Below, in pieces: positions 1-8,747 of a stretch of DNA of 64,000 nt; the first letter of the stretch is position 1, and each line of letters opens with the position of its first letter. This DNA comes from Microbispora oryzae (lineage in GTDB: Bacteria > Actinomycetota > Actinomycetes > Streptosporangiales > Streptosporangiaceae). The stretch is from NCBI RefSeq assembly GCF_017896165.1, contig NZ_JAFCNB010000007.1, positions 62,001 to 126,000 of the forward strand. Reading direction: 5' to 3'. Below the pieces are notes generated by a model. The model was given only the letters and a program-made list of their open reading frames with translations, made no database searches and was not told the DNA's origin. The position numbers were made by a program, and so were the translations under genes.

Positions 1-432
1 GCCCTGGAGCCGGGGGTGCGGGGGCACGACCCCGCCCTGCTCGAACCGCTGCGTGACCAGTGGCGCTCGCTGCGGGACGACCAGCCCGAGCCCGACCCGC
101 AGTTCGTGCTGATGGACGAGGACTTCCACGTCACCATGAGCCGCGCCTCGGGGAACGCGGCGCTGACCGGCACCCTCGCCTCCGTGAACGCGCGGATCCG
201 GGCGGTGCGCATGTACGACTTCCTGACCGCCGACCGCATCACCCTGACGATCCTGCAGCACATGGAGATCGTCGAGGAGGTCCTGGCGGGGCGTCTGGAG
301 GACGCCCTCCGGGCGATGCGCCGGCACGTCGGGGAGTCCATGGACGTCGTCGAGCGCAGAGCCGCTCGCGCGATCACTCAGATGGCCCTCAACCGAGGCA
401 GGCGCCATGACGTTGACCGAGGCTCCCACTAG
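1..432 (+). CDS. GntR/FadR-type regulator, C-terminal part (truncated by window edge)
   Basis: The reading frame is open from the first base, so the N-terminal winged helix lies outside the window. The 143 visible residues look like the all-helical FCD ligand-binding domain of FadR-type GntR regulators: a [14 protein letters not shown] segment (the D-x-x-F-H signature), then RIRAVR, then a late helix with [12 protein letters not shown] domains bind small carboxylates or metals through Asp and His residues, and matching residues are visible. It overlaps the next gene by 26 bases, so it is probably the local regulator of the transport and biuret-degradation operon. The effector is unknown. Confidence 0.75.
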   Translation, partial: ALEPGVRGHDPALLEPLRDQWRSLRDDQPEPDPQFVLMDEDFHVTMSRASGNAALTGTLASVNARIRAVRMYDFLTADRITLTILQHMEIVEEVLAGRLEDALRAMRRHVGESMDVVERRAARAITQMALNRGRRHDVDRGSH

Positions 433-1891
433 ACATCCCCTGCTCGCCGCCCGCGGGCTGACCCGGGCGTTCGGCGACGTCGTCGCCAACGACGGCGTCG
501 ACTTCGACGTCCTTCCCGGCGAGGTGCACGCCCTCGTCGGGGAGAACGGAGCGGGCAAGAGCACCCTTCTCAAGCTCATCTACGGCGTGCACCGGCCCGA
601 CTCGGGCCGGCTCACCGTCGACGGCGCGGCCGTCAGCATCGCCGGTCCCGCCGACGCCCTGTCTCTCGGGATCGGCATGGTGTTCCAGGACCTGAGGCTC
701 GTTCCCGCCCTGACCGTGGCGGAGAACGTCGCCCTCGCCCTGCCCGGCAGGCTCCGCCTCGACGCCATGGCCCGGCGCGTCGCGGCGGCGGCCGAGGACT
801 ACGGCCTGGCCGTCGACCCGCTGACCCGCGTGGGCCACCTGTCCATCGGCGAACGCCAGCGGGCGGAGATCCTCAAGGTGCTGATCAGCGGCTCCCGGGT
901 CGTCATCCTCGACGAGCCGACGAGCGTGCTCGCGCCGCAGGAGGTCGCCGCGCTCTTCGACGTCCTGCGGCGGCTGCGCGGCCTCGGCTACGGCGTCGTC
1001 ATCGTCACCCACAAGCTGAACGAGGTGCGTGCGATCGCCGATCGGGTGACCGTGCTGCGCGGCGGCCGGGTGGTGCTCGGCGGGGCCGACCCGCGGGCGC
1101 ACAGCGACGCCGAACTGGTCGAGGCGATGGTGGGCCGGGCCGTCCCGCCGCTGCCCGCGGACCGTCCCGCCCCGCCGCCCGGCCGGGCCCCGGCCGTGTC
1201 GCTCCGCGGGGTTGGCGCGTACGGCGAGGGCGGCGCGCTCCGCCTGCGGAACGTCACCCTCGACGTCATGCCCGGCGAGATCGTCGGTGTCGCCGGGGTC
1301 GCGGGCAGCGGGCAGCGCGAGCTCTGCGAGGTCGTCTGCGGGCTTCGACCGGTGGCCGCCGGCGTCGTCACGGCCGCCGGAGCGGTCGCCGAGGTGCCGG
1401 AGGATCCGCTGGCCGACGCCGTGGTGCCGGGGCTGACCGTGGTCGAGCACATCGCGCTGGGCCTGCCCGGTGTGCCGCGCAGGCGGTTCAACGTCGACTG
1501 GCGCCGGGTCGCCGGGCTCGCCCGCGAGCTGGACGCCGCGGTGGGGCTGGAGATGGCCCCGGGGCACCGCCGGGTGGCAGAACTGTCCGGCGGCAACGTC
1601 CAGCGGGTCATGCTCACCCGCGCGCTCGGCCGCGACGACACGGCCCTGGTGGTGGCCGCCTACCCGAGCCGCGGCCTCGACGTCGCCACCACGCGGCGCA
1701 CCCAGGAGCTGCTGCTCGCCCGCGCCGCCGCCGGAGCGGGGGTGCTCGTCGTCTCGGAGGACCTCGACGAGCTGATCTCGATCAGCGACCGGATCGCCGT
1801 GATGCGGGGCGGCGAGCTGGCGGGGGTCGTCGACGCGCGCGGCGCCGACCGGCAGGAGATCGGCCGCCTGATGCTGGGCGGTGCGAGATGA
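407..1891 (+). CDS. BMP-type ABC importer, fused double ATPase
   Basis: Energises import by hydrolysing ATP on the inner membrane face. The 494 residues hold two nucleotide-binding domains, as in the sugar/nucleoside class (RbsA/YufO type). The first has Walker A GENGAGKS (about 45-52), signature LSIGERQR (about 145) and Walker B VVILDEP (about 166). The second has the degenerate P-loop [10 protein letters not shown] (about 297), signature LSGGNVQR (about 390) and [10 protein letters not shown] degenerate second site is usual in this class. It overlaps the permease by 4 bases. The substrate is inferred from the hydrolases downstream: a ureide such as biuret, although this class usually carries nucleosides or sugars. 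Confidence 0.92.
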   Translation: MTLTEAPTRHPLLAARGLTRAFGDVVANDGVDFDVLPGEVHALVGENGAGKSTLLKLIYGVHRPDSGRLTVDGAAVSIAGPADALSLGIGMVFQDLRLVPALTVAENVALALPGRLRLDAMARRVAAAAEDYGLAVDPLTRVGHLSIGERQRAEILKVLISGSRVVILDEPTSVLAPQEVAALFDVLRRLRGLGYGVVIVTHKLNEVRAIADRVTVLRGGRVVLGGADPRAHSDAELVEAMVGRAVPPLPADRPAPPPGRAPAVSLRGVGAYGEGGALRLRNVTLDVMPGEIVGVAGVAGSGQRELCEVVCGLRPVAAGVVTAAGAVAEVPEDPLADAVVPGLTVVEHIALGLPGVPRRRFNVDWRRVAGLARELDAAVGLEMAPGHRRVAELSGGNVQRVMLTRALGRDDTALVVAAYPSRGLDVATTRRTQELLLARAAAGAGVLVVSEDLDELISISDRIAVMRGGELAGVVDARGADRQEIGRLMLGGAR

Positions 1892-2928
1892 CCGCCACGC
1901 TTGCCTCGCCCGTCGAGAGCGCGGCGCCCCGCAGGACCGCGGCGCGCACGGCGGCCCGCCTGCTGGGCGCGCTCGCCGGGGCGCTCGCGATCTTCTGCGT
2001 GCTCCTGCTGGCCAAGGGCGCCGATCCGGTGACGGCGCTTGGCGACATGGTCGCCTCCGTCTTCACCGCGGAGAGCCTTGAGCAGATCGTCATCAAGGCG
2101 ACCCCGTTGATCCTCGCGGCGATGGCCGTCGTGGTGCCCGCCCGGGCCGGGCTCACCAACGTCGGCGGCGAGGGACAGGTCGTCATCGGCGCGGTGGCCG
2201 GAGCCGGGGTGGGGCTCGCCGTCCCCGGACCGGCGGCGCTGCCGCTGACGCTGCTCGCCGGAGCCGTGGGAGGGGCCCTGTGGGCGGGCGTCGCCGCCGC
2301 GCTCCGGCTGGTCGTCGGGGTCAACGAGGCGGTCACGACGCTGCTGCTCAACTACGTCGCGCTCGACGTCATGCTCTACCTGATCTACGAGCCGTGGAAG
2401 GACCCGCACGGGTCGGGCCAGCCGGCCAGCCGCCCGCTGGACCTGGCCGCCCGATTGCCCCTGCTCAGCGGCACCGCGATCCACATGGGCATCGTCGTCG
2501 CGCTGGTCGCGGCCGTCGCCGTCTGGCTCGTGCTGCGCGGCACGTCGTTCGGGTTCCGCGTCTCCGTCGTCGGCGGCAATCCGGAGGCGGCGCGGCGGGC
2601 CGGGCTCCCCGTGGCCCGGCTGATCCTGCTGGCGATGCTGCTCGGCGGCGCCCTCGCGGGTCTCGCCGGGGCCGTCCACCTGGCGGGCGTCGAGTTCAAG
2701 CTGCGGCCCGGCCTCACCACGAACATCGGCTACATCGCGTTCCTCGCGGCCTGGCTCGCCCGCCACCGGCCGCTGCCCACCGTGGGCGCGGCGCTGCTGC
2801 TCGCCGCCGTGACCGTGGCCGGCGACAGCCTGCAACTCGACAGCGGGCTGCCGGCGGCGACCGTCAACATCCTGATGGGCCTCGTCCTGCTCGCCGTACT
2901 CGGATGGAGTCGCCGTGCTCGTCGTTGA
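1888..2928 (+). CDS. BMP-type ABC importer permease 1
   Basis: Membrane subunit of 346 residues with about eight to ten hydrophobic segments. It carries the family pattern [20 protein letters not shown] near residue 90 and [14 protein letters not shown] near residue 150, typical of permeases that work with BMP/Med lipoproteins (YufP type). ATGA overlap with the ATPase and a 14-base overlap with the second permease indicate one transcript and coupled translation. The pair with the following gene forms the heterodimeric channel. Confidence 0.9.
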   Translation: MTATLASPVESAAPRRTAARTAARLLGALAGALAIFCVLLLAKGADPVTALGDMVASVFTAESLEQIVIKATPLILAAMAVVVPARAGLTNVGGEGQVVIGAVAGAGVGLAVPGPAALPLTLLAGAVGGALWAGVAAALRLVVGVNEAVTTLLLNYVALDVMLYLIYEPWKDPHGSGQPASRPLDLAARLPLLSGTAIHMGIVVALVAAVAVWLVLRGTSFGFRVSVVGGNPEAARRAGLPVARLILLAMLLGGALAGLAGAVHLAGVEFKLRPGLTTNIGYIAFLAAWLARHRPLPTVGAALLLAAVTVAGDSLQLDSGLPAATVNILMGLVLLAVLGWSRRARR

Positions 2929-3817
2929 CATTCTCACCGGAGGGGTGCGCGGCGGGACGGCCATCATGTTCGCCGCGCTGGGGGAGACGCTGGCCGAGCG
3001 CGCCGGCGTCGTGAACCTCGGCACCGAGGGCTGCATGCTCGTCGGCGCCCTCGGCGGATACGCGGTGGCGGCCGAGACCGGCAACCCCTGGCTCGGCCTG
3101 CTCGCCGGGGCGCTCGCCGGCGCGGCACTGGGGCTGGTCCACGCCGTGGCGGTCGTGTGGCGCCGGGCCGACCAGTTCGCCACCGGCCTGACCCTGATGT
3201 TCCTCGGTCTCGGGCTGACCTCGCTCTTCGGGGCGGCCTACGTGGGAAAGGCCGCGCCCGGCTTCGACCCCGTCCCGCTGCCGCTCCTCGGCGACATCCC
3301 GATCGCCGGGGAGATCCTCTTCCGGCACGACCCGGTGACGTACCTGACCTTCGTCGTGGCCCCGCTGCTGTGGTTCACGCTGAACCGGACGAAGGCCGGA
3401 CTACTCGTGCGGGCGGCCGGCGAGCGCGCCGACGTGCTCCACGTGCACGGGCACTCCGCCGATCTGGTCCGGACCGCCGCCGTCACCGCCGGGGCGGCGC
3501 TCGCCGGGCTCGGCGGGGCCCAGCTGTCCACGGCGTACGCCCACGCCTGGTTCGAGGGCATGACCGCGGGCCGCGGCTTCATCGCCGTCGCGCTCGTCAT
3601 CTTCGCCGCCTGGCGCCCGCTGTGGGTGATGGCCGGGTCGTACCTCTTCGGCGCCGCGCTCGCGGTCGCGCCCGCCCTGCAGGCCCGCGGTCACGCGCTC
3701 AACCAGTTCGCGCTCGACGCGCTGCCCTTCGTCATCACGCTCGTGTTCCTCGCGGTCCTCGGCCGGCGCACGCTGCGCGCCGCCCCCGAGGAACTGCGCC
3801 GCGTCTTCGCCCGCTAG
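2915..3817 (+). CDS. BMP-type ABC importer permease 2
   Basis: Second membrane subunit, 300 residues, starting at a GTG inside the end of the first permease gene. The N-terminus carries GGVRGGTAIMFAALGETLAERAGVVNLGTEGCM in pieces (residues about 7-40), the hallmark of the YufQ-type partner. Several transmembrane segments follow, and the loop AGERADVLHVHGHSADLVR probably forms the coupling helix that contacts the ATPase. The gene order ATPase, permease, permease, lipoprotein is standard for this importer class. Confidence 0.9.
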   Translation: MLVVDILTGGVRGGTAIMFAALGETLAERAGVVNLGTEGCMLVGALGGYAVAAETGNPWLGLLAGALAGAALGLVHAVAVVWRRADQFATGLTLMFLGLGLTSLFGAAYVGKAAPGFDPVPLPLLGDIPIAGEILFRHDPVTYLTFVVAPLLWFTLNRTKAGLLVRAAGERADVLHVHGHSADLVRTAAVTAGAALAGLGGAQLSTAYAHAWFEGMTAGRGFIAVALVIFAAWRPLWVMAGSYLFGAALAVAPALQARGHALNQFALDALPFVITLVFLAVLGRRTLRAAPEELRRVFAR

Positions 3818-3842
3818 GGCCCGCACAACCTGGAGACCCCCC

Positions 3843-4979
3843 ATGCGTAAGATCATCGCCGGCGCGGCGCTCGCCGCCCTGGCCACCGCCTGCTCCGCGA
3901 ACACCGGCGGGACGGCCGCCTCCTCCTCGGGCGGGACGTCCGTACCGGGCAAGGGTTCGGCGGCCGTCGGCTTCATCTTCGTCGGCCCCAAGGACGACTA
4001 CGGCTACAACCAGGCCGCCTACCAGGGCAGCCAGGCGGTTGCCAAGGCGTTCCCGCAGCTCAAGGTGCTCACGGCGGAGAACGTGCCGGAGGACGACAAC
4101 GCCGCCCGGGTGATGAACAGCATGATCGCCAAGGGTGCGAAGATCGTCTTCGCCACGTCGTACGGCCACCTCGACGCCGCGCTCAAGGTCGCGGCCGAGC
4201 ACCCTGACGTGGTGGTGGTCCAGCAGGGCAACCTCATCACCGGCACGACCCCGCGCAACGCCGGGACGTTCTTCGGCACCGTCTACGAACCCGTCTACCT
4301 CGCCGGCATCGCCGCGGGCAAGGCGACCAAGACCGGGAAGCTCGGCTACGTCTACGCCTTCCCGATCAGCCAGACGATCGACAACATCGACGCGTTCGAG
4401 CTGGGCGCCCAGTCGGTGAACCCGTCGGTCAGGACGTTCGCCGTGAGCACGTCGAGCTGGTGCGACCCGGCCAAGCAGGCCGAGGCCGCCGCGAACCTCC
4501 TCGAGCAGGGCGTCGACGTCATCACCCAGCACCAGGACTGCACGGCGACCGTCGTCAAGGCCACCGAGGCCGCAGGGAAGATGACCGTCGGCTATCACGC
4601 GGACGCCTCGTCGATCGCGCCCAAGGGCTGGCTCACCGGCTCGGAGTGGAACTGGGGACCGCTCTACTCCGACATCGTCCGCACCGCCCTCGACGGCGGA
4701 TTCACCGGGTCCAAGTACAACGGCAACTTCCGCGTCGGCTACAAGACCGGCGACAACCCGTTCGTCCAGTCGGCGTACGGGCCGGCGGTCGGCGCCGAGA
4801 CGCGCTCGCTCATCGAGGCGGCGAAGGAGAAGCTGAAGACCGGCTCGCCGTTCGCCGGTCCGGTCCGCGACCAGGAGGGCAAGGTCCGCGTCCCCGACGG
4901 CACGATCCCCGACTACGAGACGATCGAGAAGATCGACTACTTCGTGCAGGGGGTCGTCGGAAGCCTGCCCAAGTCATGA
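3843..4979 (+). CDS. BMP family substrate-binding lipoprotein
   Basis: Captures substrate outside the membrane for the importer encoded just upstream. A short signal peptide ends in a lipobox LATAC with the lipid-anchored cysteine at residue 17, followed by a Gly/Ser-rich linker. The mature part has the BMP/PnrA (Med) fold markers: VGFIFVGPKDDYGYNQAAYQ, then GYVYAFPISQ and DVITQHQDC. BMP proteins usually bind nucleosides; the downstream biuret-type enzymes suggest the ligand has shifted here to a ureide, which is inference. Length 378 residues is normal. Its stop overlaps the next start codon. Confidence 0.9.
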   Translation: MRKIIAGAALAALATACSANTGGTAASSSGGTSVPGKGSAAVGFIFVGPKDDYGYNQAAYQGSQAVAKAFPQLKVLTAENVPEDDNAARVMNSMIAKGAKIVFATSYGHLDAALKVAAEHPDVVVVQQGNLITGTTPRNAGTFFGTVYEPVYLAGIAAGKATKTGKLGYVYAFPISQTIDNIDAFELGAQSVNPSVRTFAVSTSSWCDPAKQAEAAANLLEQGVDVITQHQDCTATVVKATEAAGKMTVGYHADASSIAPKGWLTGSEWNWGPLYSDIVRTALDGGFTGSKYNGNFRVGYKTGDNPFVQSAYGPAVGAETRSLIEAAKEKLKTGSPFAGPVRDQEGKVRVPDGTIPDYETIEKIDYFVQGVVGSLPKS

Positions 4980-5620
4980 TGTCGACCCCCTACCCCTGGC
5001 CGTGGCACGGGTGCCTCGATCCCCGGCGCCTGGCCGTCCTCGTGGTCGGCTGCGCGTCCCCGTACGAGGAGCTCCCCGGCTCCCCGCCGGTCGCGCTGCC
5101 GGTCGCGCTGCCGGGTTCCCTGCCGGAGATCGAGGCGGTCCGCGCGGCGCGCGTGGCGGGGCGGGTCGCGGGGGCGGCGCGGAAGGCGGGCGGCCTCGTC
5201 GTACGCGTGCGGGTCAGGCCGCCGCTGCGGCCCGGCCCCCCGCTCCCGCCGTACGCGTGGGGCGGCGGGAGCCCGGCGTTCCCGCTCGCGACGATCGGCC
5301 GGGAGGCGGCCCCGCAGGACACCGCGGACGCCGAGGTGCACGCGCCGGGATGGGACGGGTTCCACGGCAGCCCCCTCGACGAACTGCTCCGGGCGGCGGG
5401 CCGTGACCTGCTCGTCCTCGCCGGATGCTGCCTGGAGCTCGGCGTCCACTCGACCATGCGGTCGGCCAACGACCGGGGCTACGAATGCCTGCTGCTGGCC
5501 GACGCCTGCGCCGCCGCCGACCCGTCCCTGGCCGCCGGCGCCCTGTCCACGATCGAGATGTCCGGCGGCATCTTCGGCGCCGTCGGTTCGAGTGCCGACC
5601 TGCTTAAGGAGCTGTCATGA
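4976..5620 (+). CDS. Isochorismatase-like protein lacking all catalytic residues
   Basis: A 214-residue paralogue of the next gene. Its second half is clearly homologous (VHSTMRSANDRGYECLLLAD against VHTTMREANDRGYECLLLSD, then GGIFGAV). By alignment the catalytic triad of the cysteine-hydrolase family is absent: the Asp of VDWQ is replaced by Gly in LVVGCAS, the Lys of VVDKPG by Ala in EVHAPG, and the nucleophilic Cys of TTDVCVH by Gly in LELGVH. The frame is intact, with overlaps on both sides (ATGA at 4976 and 5617), so it is translated within the operon rather than decayed. Possible roles are a structural partner or a ligand sensor. ATG at 4979 is an alternative start. Confidence 0.75.
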   Translation: MMSTPYPWPWHGCLDPRRLAVLVVGCASPYEELPGSPPVALPVALPGSLPEIEAVRAARVAGRVAGAARKAGGLVVRVRVRPPLRPGPPLPPYAWGGGSPAFPLATIGREAAPQDTADAEVHAPGWDGFHGSPLDELLRAAGRDLLVLAGCCLELGVHSTMRSANDRGYECLLLADACAAADPSLAAGALSTIEMSGGIFGAVGSSADLLKELS

Positions 5621-6318
5621 GATTTCCGGTTATCGAGGCCGAGCCGTACGGCTGGCCGTACGACGGCGGGCTGGATCCGGCGACGACCGCGCTGATCTGC
5701 GTCGACTGGCAGGTGGACTTCTGCGGCCCCGGCGGCTACGTCGACATGATGGGCTACGACCTGTCTCTCACGAGGGCCGGGCTCGAACCGACCACCCGCG
5801 TCCTGCGAGCCTGCCGCGACCTCGGCATGCTCGTCGTCCACACCAGGGAGGGACACCGGCCCGACCTCGCCGACTGCCCGCCCAACAAGCTGTGGCGGTC
5901 GGAACGGATCGGCGCGGGCATCGGGACCACGGGCCCCTGCGGGCGCATTCTGGTGCGCGGCGAACCCGGATGGGAGATCGTGCCCGAGGTCGCGCCGGCC
6001 GCGGGCGAACTCGTCGTCGACAAGCCGGGCAAGGGGGCGTTCTACGCCACCGACCTCGACCTGCTGCTGCGGACCCGGGGTATCACCCATCTGATCCTCA
6101 CCGGCATCACCACCGACGTCTGCGTCCACACGACGATGCGGGAGGCCAACGACCGGGGCTACGAGTGCCTGCTGCTGTCCGACTGCACCGGCGCGACCGA
6201 CCCGGGCAACTACGAGGCGGCGCTCAAGATGGTGACGATGCAGGGCGGCGTGTTCGGGGCGGTGGCGCCGTCGGCCGCCCTGCTGACGTCGCTGGGGGCC
6301 GGCGCCGGTGTTCGCTGA
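5617..6318 (+). CDS. Biuret amidohydrolase-like cysteine hydrolase (isochorismatase superfamily)
   Basis: Probably hydrolyses biuret to allophanate and ammonia. At 233 residues it matches the size of the isochorismatase superfamily and keeps the full triad: Asp30 in ICVDWQVDF, Lys136 in VVDKPGKG and Cys169 in TTDVCVHTT. Spacing between these residues equals that reported for biuret hydrolase BiuH (Asp36, Lys142, Cys175). The allophanate hydrolase immediately downstream, overlapping by 11 bases, would take the product onward, which supports the biuret assignment over ureidoacrylate or N-carbamoylsarcosine activity. Confidence 0.8.
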   Translation: MRFPVIEAEPYGWPYDGGLDPATTALICVDWQVDFCGPGGYVDMMGYDLSLTRAGLEPTTRVLRACRDLGMLVVHTREGHRPDLADCPPNKLWRSERIGAGIGTTGPCGRILVRGEPGWEIVPEVAPAAGELVVDKPGKGAFYATDLDLLLRTRGITHLILTGITTDVCVHTTMREANDRGYECLLLSDCTGATDPGNYEAALKMVTMQGGVFGAVAPSAALLTSLGAGAGVR

Positions 6319-8137
6319 GCTGCGGGCCGGATACCGCACCGGCGCCCTCACCCCGCGCGACGTCGTCGCCGACGTCTTCAGCAAGATCAAGGAGCGTGGG
6401 GACGACGGCGTCTGGATCAGCCTCAGGCAAGAGGCGGAGGTCCTCGCGGACCTCGACGGGCTGGACCCGGAGCTGCCGCTCTACGGCCTGCCGTTCGCGG
6501 TCAAGGACAACATCGACGTGGCCGGTCTGCCCACCACCGCCGCCTGCCCCGCGTTCGCCTACCGGCCGGCGGCGACGGCTCCGGTGGTGGAGCGGCTGCT
6601 GGCGGCGGGCGCGGTGCTCGTCGGCAAGACGAACCTGGACCAGTTCGCCACCGGCCTGTCCGGGATGCGCAGCCCGTACGGGTCCTGCGAGTCGCCCCTG
6701 GTCCCCGGCCTCATCTCGGGCGGCTCGTCCTCCGGCTCCGCGGTCGCCGTGGCGGCGGGGCTCGTGCCGTTCGCGCTGGGCACCGACACCGCCGGGTCAG
6801 GACGTGTCCCGGCCGCGCTGACCGGGACGGTGGGCGTCAAGCCGTCGCGCGGGCTGGTGCCGGGCCTCGGCATCCTGCCGGCGTGCGCCTCGCTCGACTG
6901 CCCGAGCGTGTTCGCCGCCACGGTCGGCGACGCGGTGGAGGTGCTCCGGGTGATCGCGGGGCCGCATCCCGGCGACCCCTGGGCGCGCGTGCCGCCCGTG
7001 CCGCCTCTACCGCTGTCTTCCGGGTCACCGGTTTCCGGGCCGCCGCCTTCGGGGCCGCCTTCCGGCTCGCCCGGGTCGGCGTCGGCGGGGAGTGGCCCGC
7101 GCCGGATCGGCGTCCCGCTCGCCGCCCGCTTCTTCGGCGACGAGGCGGCCGAGTCGGCCTTCGCGGCGGCCGTCGAGCGGCTGGCCGCCCTCGGACACGT
7201 CCTCGTACCGGTCGACCTTGAGCCGTTCCTGGCCGCGGGGTCCCTGCTGTACGAGGGGCCGTGGGTGGCCGAGCGGCTCGCGAGCGTCGGAGACTTCGTC
7301 CACCGGCATCCGGAGCACCTCCACCCCGTCACCCGCGACGTCCTGGCCACCGGGCGCGCGGTGACCGGTGTCGACGTCTTCACCGGCATGCACCGGCTGC
7401 GGGAGCTGCGCGCGTCGACCCGTCCCGTCTGGGAACGCGTCGACGTGCTGGTGGTCCCCACCGTGCCCACCACGTTCACCCTGCGGGAGATGGCCGAGGA
7501 TCCCATCGCCCGCAACTCCGTCCTCGGCCACTACACGACGTTCGCCAACCTGCTCGACCTGGCCGCCGTGGCCGTACCGGCCGGGTTCACCGCCAGGGGC
7601 AGGCCGCACGGCGTGACCTTCCTGGCCCCGGCGGGCTCGGACGGCGCGCTCCTGACGCTCGCGGCCGGCTTCACCGGCGATCCCTTCAGCGGCTCTGCCG
7701 GCATCGGAACCACTGGCGTCGGCCGCACCGGCGAGGGCGGGGCGGGCGCCGGAGCGTCCGGCCGGGTGACCCTGGCCGTGGTGGGCGCGCACCGCACGGG
7801 TCAGCCGCTCCATCACCACCTGATCGCGCTCGGTGCGGTGCCGGCCGGGATCGCCCGGACGGCCGCCGCCTACCGGCTCTACGACCTGGGCGATCGCCCC
7901 GGCCTGGTGAGGGAGACGGGCGGCGGCTCGGTGGAGGTCGAGCTGCACGAGCTCGCTCCGGCCGCGCTGGGGGAACTGCTCGTGACCATTCCCGAGCCGC
8001 TGGGCCTCGGGACCGTCGAGCTGCGGGACGGACGGCGTGTCCACGGGTTCCTGTGCGAGGCCTACGCGGCGGAGCGGGCGAGGGACATCACGTCCTACGC
8101 GAACTGGCCCGCCTACCTTCTGTCCCGCTCCGGGTGA
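6308..8137 (+). CDS. atzF: Allophanate hydrolase
   Basis: Splits allophanate to ammonia and carbon dioxide, the last step of biuret and cyanurate breakdown. 609 residues. The N-terminal amidase-signature domain has the Lys-Ser-Ser triad: Lys66 in AVKDN, Ser140 in GGSSSGSA and Ser164 in TDTAGSG, with the usual 24-residue gap between the two serines. The C-terminal domain starts near VVGAHRTGQPLHHHL and ends with HGFLCEAYAAERARDIT, as in AtzF-type enzymes. An unusual Pro/Ser/Gly-rich stretch sits inside the amidase domain around residues 225-260. GTG start within the preceding gene. Confidence 0.92.
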   Translation: MFAELRAGYRTGALTPRDVVADVFSKIKERGDDGVWISLRQEAEVLADLDGLDPELPLYGLPFAVKDNIDVAGLPTTAACPAFAYRPAATAPVVERLLAAGAVLVGKTNLDQFATGLSGMRSPYGSCESPLVPGLISGGSSSGSAVAVAAGLVPFALGTDTAGSGRVPAALTGTVGVKPSRGLVPGLGILPACASLDCPSVFAATVGDAVEVLRVIAGPHPGDPWARVPPVPPLPLSSGSPVSGPPPSGPPSGSPGSASAGSGPRRIGVPLAARFFGDEAAESAFAAAVERLAALGHVLVPVDLEPFLAAGSLLYEGPWVAERLASVGDFVHRHPEHLHPVTRDVLATGRAVTGVDVFTGMHRLRELRASTRPVWERVDVLVVPTVPTTFTLREMAEDPIARNSVLGHYTTFANLLDLAAVAVPAGFTARGRPHGVTFLAPAGSDGALLTLAAGFTGDPFSGSAGIGTTGVGRTGEGGAGAGASGRVTLAVVGAHRTGQPLHHHLIALGAVPAGIARTAAAYRLYDLGDRPGLVRETGGGSVEVELHELAPAALGELLVTIPEPLGLGTVELRDGRRVHGFLCEAYAAERARDITSYANWPAYLLSRSG

Positions 8138-8164
8138 CGGCCCGTCCTGGCGTCGCCCCGGTCG

Positions 8165-8208
8165 TCGCACTGGTTTCGCGCTGGTTTCGCACTGGGTTCG
8201 CACTGTGC
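8165..8208. repeat. Four 11-bp tandem repeats
   Basis: Four copies in a row of an 11-bp unit related to TCGCACTGGTT (TCGCGCTGGTT, TCGCACTGGGT and TCGCACTGTGC follow). They lie between the end of the allophanate hydrolase gene and the terminator hairpin. One copy per helical turn could suit a DNA-binding protein, but no function is evident. Confidence 0.7.
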
Positions 8209-8211
8209 GAG

Positions 8212-8250
8212 CCGTCCGGACGAGGCACCCTCCATGCCTCGTCCGGACGG
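8212..8250. terminator. Strong intergenic hairpin terminator
   Basis: Perfect 16-bp stem CCGTCCGGACGAGGCA / TGCCTCGTCCGGACGG with a 7-base loop between the convergent allophanate hydrolase and DoxX genes. There is no long T-run, as is common in actinomycete terminators, and it may work in both directions. Confidence 0.85.
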
Positions 8251-8282
8251 CGGTCATCGGCTATCCGGCCTCCGGGGGCCGC

Positions 8283-8747
8283 TCAGGTGCTCTGCAGCTT
8301 CGGCTGGGCCGGGGCCGCGTCGTACTCGCCGGCGCTTCCGCCTCCGCCCCGGGCGCGGCTGATCACCGTGTCGAGCGCCCAGGTGCCGGGGCCGAGCACG
8401 GCGATGAGGAAGAACGACCAGCAGAACAGCGCCGCCAGCTCACCGCCGTTGAGCAGGGGCAGGAAACCGTGGGGCAGGTGCACGACGAAGTACGCGTACG
8501 CCATCGATCCTGATGCGATCAGCGCCGAGACGCGGGTGAGGAGACCGATGAGCACGAGCGCGCCGAAGACCAGCTGGATGAGGGCGGCCCACCAGCCGGG
8601 CCAGGTGCCGAAGGGGATGGACTGCCCGGTGCCCCGATTGCCGCCGAAGACGCCGAAGATCGAGGACATGCCGTGGCAGACGAACAGTAGACCGGTCACG
8701 ATCCGGAACAGCGACAGGATGGGTCCGCGGACCTGGTCGAATTTCAT
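8283..8747 (-). CDS. DoxX family membrane protein
   Basis: Small membrane protein of 154 residues with four hydrophobic segments. The first contains RIVTGLLFVCHGMSSIFGVFGG and then GQSIPFGTWPGWWAALIQ, the DoxX pattern. DoxX proteins are linked to redox and thiol stress systems in actinobacteria, but the biochemical role is unsettled. The start was chosen at 8747 because GAGGTGA lies at the right distance upstream. It appears monocistronic. Confidence 0.85.
   Translation of the reverse strand: MKFDQVRGPILSLFRIVTGLLFVCHGMSSIFGVFGGNRGTGQSIPFGTWPGWWAALIQLVFGALVLIGLLTRVSALIASGSMAYAYFVVHLPHGFLPLLNGGELAALFCWSFFLIAVLGPGTWALDTVISRARGGGGSAGEYDAAPAQPKLQST

Noticed and set aside
389-1567. Long minus-strand frame opposite the ABC ATPase gene
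   Set aside because: High GC makes long shadow frames common; it has no domain, no ribosome site and lies over a clear gene with two ATPase domains.
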